DNA of 21,485 bases, taken from NCBI RefSeq assembly GCF_003248605.1, contig NZ_QFPF01000032.1:1-21485 (forward strand). The letters run 5' to 3'. Position numbers and translations under genes: made by a program. The stretch comes from Microbacterium sp. GTDB lineage: Bacteria; Actinomycetota; Actinomycetes; Actinomycetales; Microbacteriaceae. Position 1 is the first letter of the stretch. The number at the start of each line of letters is the position of its first letter. The notes below the pieces were generated by a model that ran no database searches, was not told where the DNA came from, and saw nothing but the letters and a program-made list of their open reading frames with translations. This document shows positions 17,401 through 21,485 of this stretch, piece after piece.

Positions 17401-18416
17401 TCGCCGAGCTGCAGGCGCGGCTCGCCGGCCGGGCGCGCGAGAGCGTCGCCTCACGGCTGAGCGCACCGGCCCCCGCGGCCCGGCCCGGGCGCGTGGCGGG
17501 CGCGTCCCCGGCCTCGCCCGGCACGGCGCAGGCGTCGAGCCACACGGTCACGGAGCGCTCGGGTATCACCACGTGGGATCTCGGCTCGCTGCCCGAGGTC
17601 GTGGACACCCGGGTCGCCGGCGGCGTCGTCCGCGGATACCCGACCCTCGTCGACGAGGTGACGAGCGTGGCGCTGCGGGTCGAGACGACACCGGAGGCCG
17701 CCGCGCGGGCGCTGCGGGGCGGCATCCGTCGCCTGGTGCTGCTCGCCGTGCCCTCTCCGGTGTCGTACGTGCAGGAGCATCTCGCCGCCAACGAGAAGCT
17801 CGCCCTGGCCGCATCGCCGTACCCGTCGGCGAAGGCCCTCATCGAGGACTGCCGCGCCGCCGCCGCCGACGCGCTGATCGAGTCCGTCGCGCCGGGCGGC
17901 ATCGTGCGCACCCACGCCGACTTCGAGCGGGTGCGGGATGCTGTCTCGGCGGGCATCGTCGATGCGCTCTTCGCCTGCGTGTCACAGGTGGCGCGCATCC
18001 TCCTCCTGCAGCGCGACGTCGATCGTGCGCTGCGCGGTCAGAACGCGCTGACCGTGCTGGGTGCGCTGAACGATGTGCGCGCGCAGGTCGGGGGTCTCGT
18101 GTTCGCCGGGTTCGTGTCGCGTCTGGGCACCGCGCGCCTCGCGCACCTGCCGCGGTATCTGCAGGGCGCGCTGCAGCGACTGCAGGGGCTCGCCGACAAT
18201 CCCGGGCGCGACCGCGCGCGCATGAGCGAGTTCGAGCGTGCGTGGGCCCCGTTCGCGGAGGCGGGCGGCGCCGTTCCGCTTCCGCCGCACCCGCCCTCGG
18301 GGCTCGCGCACGCGCGCTGGCTGCTCGAGGAGTACCGCATCAGTCTCTTCGCGCAGTCGCTCGGCACGGCCGAGCCGGTCTCGCCCCAGCGCATCACGAA
18401 GGCGCTCCGCGGGTAG
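14451..18416 (+). CDS. hrpA: ATP-dependent RNA helicase HrpA (DEAH box)
   Basis: Cytoplasmic DEAH-box helicase of 1321 residues, close to the E. coli HrpA length; the E. coli protein acts in mRNA processing and stalled-ribosome rescue. Walker A is GATGSGKT (41-48), motif II is DEAH (135-138), motif III is SAT (167-169), and motif VI is QQRSGRAGRT at about 346-355. The HA2 and OB-like domains follow, then the long DUF3418-type C-terminal region that distinguishes HrpA from HrpB. Residues 575-580 (PEPVEG) lie in an Arg/Pro/Ala-rich linker (RTAPAPRTAPEPVEGATADPD) encoded by a copy of an interspersed palindromic repeat. Another Ala/Pro-rich linker lies at about 1005-1030. The start is ATG 14451. 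It is divergent from the nitrilase-like gene. Confidence 0.97.
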   Translation: MSVPAAKIDAVISFPPELPVSAARDEIAAAIRDHQVVIVAGATGSGKTTQLPKICLELGRERIAHTQPRRIAARTIAERIADELEVELGTVVGYKVRFTDKVSDATRVALVTDGILLNEIHRDRLLRRYDTIIVDEAHERSLNVDFLLGYLRRILPERPDLKVVITSATIDPESFAAHFADAGGTPAPIIEVSGRTYPVEVRYRALVADDEAATYDVDGDEIAGIVQALRELDREPAGDVLVFLPGEAEIRDAAEAVRGAYAQASSPTEVLPLYGRLSAAEQHRVFERSKVAGVRRRVVLATNVAETSLTVPGIKYVVDVGTARISRYSTRAKVQRLPIEAVSQASAQQRSGRAGRTSDGVAIRLYSEEDFAARPEFTEPEILRTSLASVTLQMLALGFGDIQAFPFLTPPDSRGVMAALDLLVELGAVTLRPGAEPRLTKIGREIARMPIDPRFARMLIESQRTGTTRELLAIVAGMSIQDVRERPEEAREQADRLHARFVDPTSDFLTLLNLWNHLQEQARELGSSAFRRLCRAEHLNYVRVREWFDVHRQLRSFVRDPERDRRTAPAPRTAPEPVEGATADPDALHRAILAGLLSHIGVLDARALAKATNERRDRRPAPAEYLGARGVRFQVFPGSGLKKKRPAAIMAAELVETSRLYGRTIAAIDPAWAESLAGDLAKRQVNEPHWSKDAGAAVADEKVTLFGVEIIPRRRVQFARIDPAGARELFVRHALVEGEWNADRLDKRLTAFVRANHELRRRLEKVEERERRRDILAGDEAVFDFYDARIPRDVFDVRSFETWWRDEQGRTPHLLSMREQDLVEGEARADAREFPTRWTQGDQTLTLAYRFEPGAEDDGVNVVVPLPLLAGLRADGFDWQVPGLRAELIAGLLRALPKAIRRNVVPAADWAARFADDLAGAGPEDHAGLPSDTLVDALARRVQRVANQPVTAADFELDRVPAHLRMAFRVVDARGRTAGAGRDLAELQARLAGRARESVASRLSAPAPAARPGRVAGASPASPGTAQASSHTVTERSGITTWDLGSLPEVVDTRVAGGVVRGYPTLVDEVTSVALRVETTPEAAARALRGGIRRLVLLAVPSPVSYVQEHLAANEKLALAASPYPSAKALIEDCRAAAADALIESVAPGGIVRTHADFERVRDAVSAGIVDALFACVSQVARILLLQRDVDRALRGQNALTVLGALNDVRAQVGGLVFAGFVSRLGTARLAHLPRYLQGALQRLQGLADNPGRDRARMSEFERAWAPFAEAGGAVPLPPHPPSGLAHARWLLEEYRISLFAQSLGTAEPVSPQRITKALRG
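16172..16190. repeat. Short interspersed palindromic repeat, copy 2, inside hrpA
   Basis: ccctgagcccgtcgaaggg is the exact reverse complement of the core at 701-719. Flanking bases extend it to a GGCCCC/GGGGCC stem. It is read in frame as PEPVEG (residues 575-580) without disturbing the helicase frame. Confidence 0.75.
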
Positions 18417-18456
18417 CCTCGAACGTACACACGCGCTCATCGATGAGGAGATCCCC

Positions 18457-19398
18457 ATGACCCGTTCGATCGTGTACACCAGCTTCGGCGGTCCCGAGGT
18501 GCTCACCCTGGCGACGATCCCGACCCCCGAACCGCGCCCCGGCCACATCGTCGTGCGCGTCGAGGCCGCCGGGGTCAATCCCATCGACGCCAAGCTGCGC
18601 GCGGGCCGGCGCGCGTCCGCGCCATTGACGAAGCCGCGACACGTCGGCCGCGACGGCGCGGGCGTCGTGGTCGCCGTCGGCGACGATGTCGAGGGCTTCC
18701 GCGTCGGCGAACCGGTCGCGTTCCGCGACACCAGCGGGGCGTACGCGAGCGAGGTGCTCGTGCAGGCCTCGCACGCGGTGCCGCGGCCCCCGCACGTCAC
18801 GGCGGCCGCGGCGGCGGGCATCGGCATCCCCGTCGGCACGGCCTATCAATCCCTCAAGTCCCTCGCCGTCGGCCCCGGCGACACCCTGCTGTTGCACGCC
18901 GGGTCGGGCGCCGTCGGCCAGGCGGCCATCCAGTACGCCGTGCTCTGGGGCGCGACCGTGATCGCCACCGCGAGCGAGCGCCGTTTCGATCGGGTGCGCG
19001 CTCTCGGTGCGATGCCCGTGGCGTACGGCCACGGGCTGGTGGAACGCCTGCGCACCGCGGCCCCGCAGGGCGTGACGGTCGCCCTCGATGCCGCGGGAAC
19101 CGACGAGGCGATCGAGGCCTCGCTCGCCCTGGTGCCCGATCCTCACCGCATCGCGACCCTCGTGCGCGGCGCGGATGCGGCGGACTTCGGCATCCGCGCG
19201 TTCTCGGGCGGCGGACCCGCTCCCCTCAGCGACACGGAGCTCGCCTGGCGGGCCGAGGCGCTTCCCGTGACCGTGGCGCTCATGGCGGCGGGCGCATTCC
19301 AGATCGAGGAGGGCCCGTCGTTCCCGCTGGCTGCCGCGTGCGACGCGCACCGTGCGATCGAGGCGGGCGTCGACGGAAAGATCGTGCTCCTGCCCTGA
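18457..19398 (+). CDS. Quinone-oxidoreductase-like MDR protein (zinc-independent)
   Basis: Medium-chain dehydrogenase/reductase of the QOR type, 313 residues, probably NADPH-dependent and cytoplasmic. The GroES-like N-terminal domain opens with IVYTSFGGPEVLTL and continues with VRVEAAGVNPIDAKLRAG and GRDGAGVVVAVGDDVEGF. The Rossmann domain has the nucleotide motif AGSGAVG (148-154), followed by GATVIATASERRFDRVRALGA. There are no structural-zinc cysteines. ATG 18457 has GAGGAG at 18445-18450 with 6-nt spacing, one of the few conventional ribosome sites here. TAGCCT at 18414-18419, formed partly by the hrpA stop codon, could be its -10 and would give a leader of about 30 nt. The substrate is unknown. 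A long hairpin follows. Confidence 0.93.
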   Translation: MTRSIVYTSFGGPEVLTLATIPTPEPRPGHIVVRVEAAGVNPIDAKLRAGRRASAPLTKPRHVGRDGAGVVVAVGDDVEGFRVGEPVAFRDTSGAYASEVLVQASHAVPRPPHVTAAAAAGIGIPVGTAYQSLKSLAVGPGDTLLLHAGSGAVGQAAIQYAVLWGATVIATASERRFDRVRALGAMPVAYGHGLVERLRTAAPQGVTVALDAAGTDEAIEASLALVPDPHRIATLVRGADAADFGIRAFSGGGPAPLSDTELAWRAEALPVTVALMAAGAFQIEEGPSFPLAAACDAHRAIEAGVDGKIVLLP

Positions 19399-19438
19399 GC
19401 CTGCACCATCTGCCCGCCCGGCCCCCGAACCCGGCCCA

Positions 19439-19497
19439 TGGGTGTCCCATTTTCTGTCGCCCGCGGCGGCGCCGCGCGACAGAAAATGGGACACCCA
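19439..19497. repeat. Long perfect hairpin between the MDR gene and metY
   Basis: The 21-nt arms 19439-19459 and 19477-19497 are exact reverse complements, extended by one more pair (19460/19476). Inside, GCGGC (19463-19467) pairs with GCCGC (19471-19475) around a 3-nt loop, leaving a 2-nt bulge. The arms contain the AT-rich core CCCATTTTCTGTCG, which stands out from the surroundings. No T-run follows. It could be a terminator for the gene ending at 19398, a repetitive extragenic palindrome, or both. The rest of the 177-nt gap (19399-19575) holds the metY promoter region. Confidence 0.85.
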
Positions 19498-19530
19498 CAC
19501 GGGCCGCGCGGCCCCGGCGACATACGGTGA

Positions 19531-19564
19531 CACACGCATTGCGCGCGGCGCGGTCCGGCGTGTG
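19531..19564. promoter_or_regulatory. Operator-like inverted repeat over the metY promoter
   Basis: CACACGC (19531-19537) and GCGTGTG (19558-19564) form a 7-bp inverted repeat spanning the region between a possible -35 (TTGCGC, 19539-19544) and the -10. Its size and position suit a repressor site. It does not match any regulator motif I know. Confidence 0.3.
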
Positions 19565-19569
19565 ACGAT
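19564..19569 (+). promoter_or_regulatory. -10 box for leaderless metY
   Basis: GACGAT, then 6 nt (GTGGGC), then ATG at 19576. The first base is off consensus, but the essential A and T are in place. The spacing favours ATG 19576 over the in-frame GTG at 19570. Confidence 0.45.
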
Positions 19570-19575
19570 GTGGGC

Positions 19576-20913
19576 ATGAGCGATGCCCGTCTTCCCGCGC
19601 GCCCGGATGCTGCCGACGGCGGCTTCGCGACCCTTCAGGTGCAGGCGGGGTACACACCCGGCATCGCCCAGAACACCGCGATCCCCCCGATCTACCAGTC
19701 AAACGCATACGAGTTCCCCTCGCTCGCGCACGCGCGGGACGTCTTCGCGCTCCGCACGGTCGGCAACGTCTACAGCCGCAACGCCAACCCGACCCAGCTC
19801 GTGCTCGAGGAGCGCGTCGCGCGGCTCGAGGGCGGCACGGCCGCCGTCGCGGTCGGCTCGGGGCAGGCGGCGTCGGCGGGTGCCATCCTCGCGCTCGCCT
19901 CGCAGGGCCATCACATCGTCGCGGCCCGCCAGCTGTACGGTGGCACGATCGATCTGCTGGCGGACTCGCTCGCCGACCTCGGCATCGAGGTGACGTTCGT
20001 CGATCAGGACGACGTCGAGGGATGGCGCGCAGCAGCCCGGCCCGAGACGCGCGCCTTCTTCGCCGAGACGATCACCAACCCGCTCGCCACGGTGCTCGAC
20101 GTCCGCGCGATCGCGGACGCCGCACACGAGGCCGGTGTGCCCCTGATCGTCGACAACACCGTCGCGACCCCGTACCTGCTGCGTCCGGGCGACCACGGCG
20201 CCGACATCGTCGTGCACTCGGCCACGAAGTACCTCGGCGGTCACGGCGCCGCCCTGGGCGGCGTGATCGTCGACATCGGCCGGTTCGACTTCGCGGCCGA
20301 CCCCGACCGCTGGCCGCAGTTCACGCGCCCCTATCCGCGATTCAGAGATCTCGTCCTGTGGGAGCGCTTCGGCGCCGCTGGGCAGGCGCTCACCGTGTAC
20401 ATCAAGACGAAGTTCGTGCACGACTTCGGCCCGACGCTGGCAGCCACCTCGTCCTCGCAGCTGCTGCAGGGCATCGAGACCCTCGATCTGCGCATGCGAC
20501 GCCACAGCGACAACGCCCTCGAGGTCGCGCGCGTGCTCGACGCGCATCCTTCGGTGTCGCGGGTGCACCACCCGGGGCTCTCACACAACCCCTGGCACGG
20601 CGCGGCGGCGCGGTATCTGCCCCGCGGAACCTCTGGCGTCTTCGCCTTCGACCTCGCGGGATCGGGTGATGCGACTCGTGATCAACAGCTCGTCGAGCGA
20701 GTCGTCGATGCGCTGCGCGTCATCCGCCTGGTGGCCAACATCGGTGACGCCCGCAGCATGGTCTCACACCCGGCATCCATGACCCACAGCCACATGACGC
20801 CCGACCAGCTGGCGGCCGCGGGCATCTCTCCGACGACGATCCGCCTCTCGATCGGTCTCGAAGACCCCGCCGATCTGACGGCAGACCTGGCCCAGGCCCT
20901 GTCCCGGGCCTGA
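19576..20913 (+). CDS. metY: O-acetylhomoserine sulfhydrylase (aminocarboxypropyltransferase)
   Basis: Cytoplasmic PLP enzyme of the Cys/Met-metabolism family, 445 residues, that makes homocysteine from O-acetylhomoserine and sulfide. The length and the segments FATLQVQAGYTP, AIPPIYQSNAYEF, GNVYSRNANPT and ARLEGGTAAVAVGSGQAA favour MetY over cystathionine gamma-synthase, which is usually shorter. PLP-site residues are visible: YSR for phosphate contact, D193 in IVDNT and the Schiff-base lysine K218 in HSATKYLGGHG. The C-terminus carries VSHPASMTHSHM, which binds the substrate carboxylate. The usual partner metX is not next to it. The following gene is on the opposite strand 22 nt away. Confidence 0.94.
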   Translation: MSDARLPARPDAADGGFATLQVQAGYTPGIAQNTAIPPIYQSNAYEFPSLAHARDVFALRTVGNVYSRNANPTQLVLEERVARLEGGTAAVAVGSGQAASAGAILALASQGHHIVAARQLYGGTIDLLADSLADLGIEVTFVDQDDVEGWRAAARPETRAFFAETITNPLATVLDVRAIADAAHEAGVPLIVDNTVATPYLLRPGDHGADIVVHSATKYLGGHGAALGGVIVDIGRFDFAADPDRWPQFTRPYPRFRDLVLWERFGAAGQALTVYIKTKFVHDFGPTLAATSSSQLLQGIETLDLRMRRHSDNALEVARVLDAHPSVSRVHHPGLSHNPWHGAAARYLPRGTSGVFAFDLAGSGDATRDQQLVERVVDALRVIRLVANIGDARSMVSHPASMTHSHMTPDQLAAAGISPTTIRLSIGLEDPADLTADLAQALSRA

Positions 20914-20935
20914 GCGAGGTCTGCACCCGCCCGGG

Positions 20936-21485
20936 TCAGTTCGCCGAACGGCGCTTGTTGTAGACGTCGAACGCGACGGCGAGCAGCAGCACGAGTCCCT
21001 TGACGGCCTGCTGCCATTCGATGCCGATCCCGAGGATCGACATGCCGTTGTTGAGCACGCCGATGATGAGGCCACCGATGATCGCCCCGCCGATGGTGCC
21101 GACCCCGCCCTGCACGGCCGCGCCGCCGATGAAGGCCGCCGAGATCGCCTCGAGCTCGAATCCGTCACCGGCCTTGGGGCCGGCGAGGTTGAGCCGCGCG
21201 GTGAAGATGAGGCCCGCGAGCGCCGCGAGGAAACCCATGTTCACGAACAGCCAGAAGTCGACCCGGCGGGTCTTGATGCCGGAGAGCTCGGCCGCGTGAC
21301 GGTTGCCGCCGATGGCGTAGATGTGGCGACCGAACACGGTGCGGTTCATCACGACGCCGTACACGAGAACGAGGATCGCGAGGATGATCAGCGTGACGGG
21401 GATGCCCTTGTAGGTGGCGAGCGAGTAGGCGAAGAACGCGATCGCGGCCGAGATCAGCACGAGCTTGACGATGAACCAGACCGGC
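20936..21485 (-). CDS. Sugar ABC transporter permease, MmsB/XylH type, C-terminal part (5' end outside window)
   Basis: Integral membrane permease of a monosaccharide ABC importer of the BPD_transp_2 family (XylH, MmsB, RbsC relatives). The 183 visible codons run to the stop at 20936 and the frame is open to the window edge. Marks are NRTVFGRHIYAIGGNRHAAELSGI, the cytoplasmic coupling loop, then LAALAGLIFTARLNLAGPKAGDGFELEAISAAFIGG, GGVGTIGGAIIGGLIIGVLNNGMSILG and a final helix ending DVYNKRRSAN. The GDGFELEAISA segment resembles XylH/MmsB proteins more than RbsC. The ATPase and binding protein should lie beyond the right edge, upstream of this gene. The sugar is not known; xylose is one possibility. 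Confidence 0.94.
   Translation of the reverse strand, partial: PVWFIVKLVLISAAIAFFAYSLATYKGIPVTLIILAILVLVYGVVMNRTVFGRHIYAIGGNRHAAELSGIKTRRVDFWLFVNMGFLAALAGLIFTARLNLAGPKAGDGFELEAISAAFIGGAAVQGGVGTIGGAIIGGLIIGVLNNGMSILGIGIEWQQAVKGLVLLLAVAFDVYNKRRSAN

Noticed and set aside
19399..19575. SAM riboswitch upstream of metY
   Set aside because: The sequence shows a long simple hairpin and a short inverted repeat, not the conserved core of a known SAM riboswitch, and the promoter appears to lie directly before the ATG.

Overview
The window is high-GC actinobacterial chromosome, probably from Microbacteriaceae and possibly Microbacterium. The reasons are GC of about 70%, frequent GTG starts, a bacterial protein O-mannosyltransferase, and the tight PMT / rsmI / metG / tatD neighbourhood that is conserved in actinobacteria. 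It reads as ordinary core and transport DNA. I see no tRNA, rRNA, CRISPR array, transposase or phage gene.

Layout. 2-694: 3' part of a sugar-porter MFS gene, followed by a short interspersed repeat. 738-3324 (minus): tatD and metG, separated by a 127-nt gap that holds a perfect 14-bp inverted repeat. 3396-4060 (plus): a HAD-type hydrolase gene broken by an apparent single-base deletion. 4211-7701 (plus): a four-gene phosphonate/phosphite-type ABC importer (lipoprotein binding protein, ATPase, two permeases) with no catabolic gene beside it. 7698-8522 (minus): rsmI. 8562-10151 (plus): protein O-mannosyltransferase. 10138-12030 (minus): a DUF255/YyaL thioredoxin-domain protein. 12227-13063 (minus): an aldo/keto reductase. 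13073-14407 (minus): a divergent nitrilase-like protein of unknown function. 14451-18416 (plus): hrpA RNA helicase. 18457-19398 (plus): a quinone-oxidoreductase-like MDR protein. 19576-20913 (plus): metY. 20936 to the end (minus): 3' part of a sugar ABC transporter permease.

The main functional unit is the PhnD-PhnC-PhnE-PhnE importer, which should bring a reduced or organic phosphorus oxyanion into the cell. Its enzymes must lie elsewhere. The remaining genes are mostly single-gene housekeeping units packed end to end. Convergent neighbours overlap by 4 nt (phnE2/rsmI) and 14 nt (PMT/yyaL) or lie 22 nt apart (metY/permease).

The most interesting signals are not protein families. First, nine of the eleven transcription-unit-leading genes have a TANNNT-like -10 box ending 6 to 8 nt before the start codon (exactly 6 in seven), which implies leaderless mRNAs. 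Second, the octamer CAGCATCC/GGATGCTG occurs about eleven times, far above chance. Third, a 19-bp palindromic repeat occurs both between genes and in frame inside hrpA. Fourth, several long perfect palindromes sit in otherwise very short intergenic gaps.
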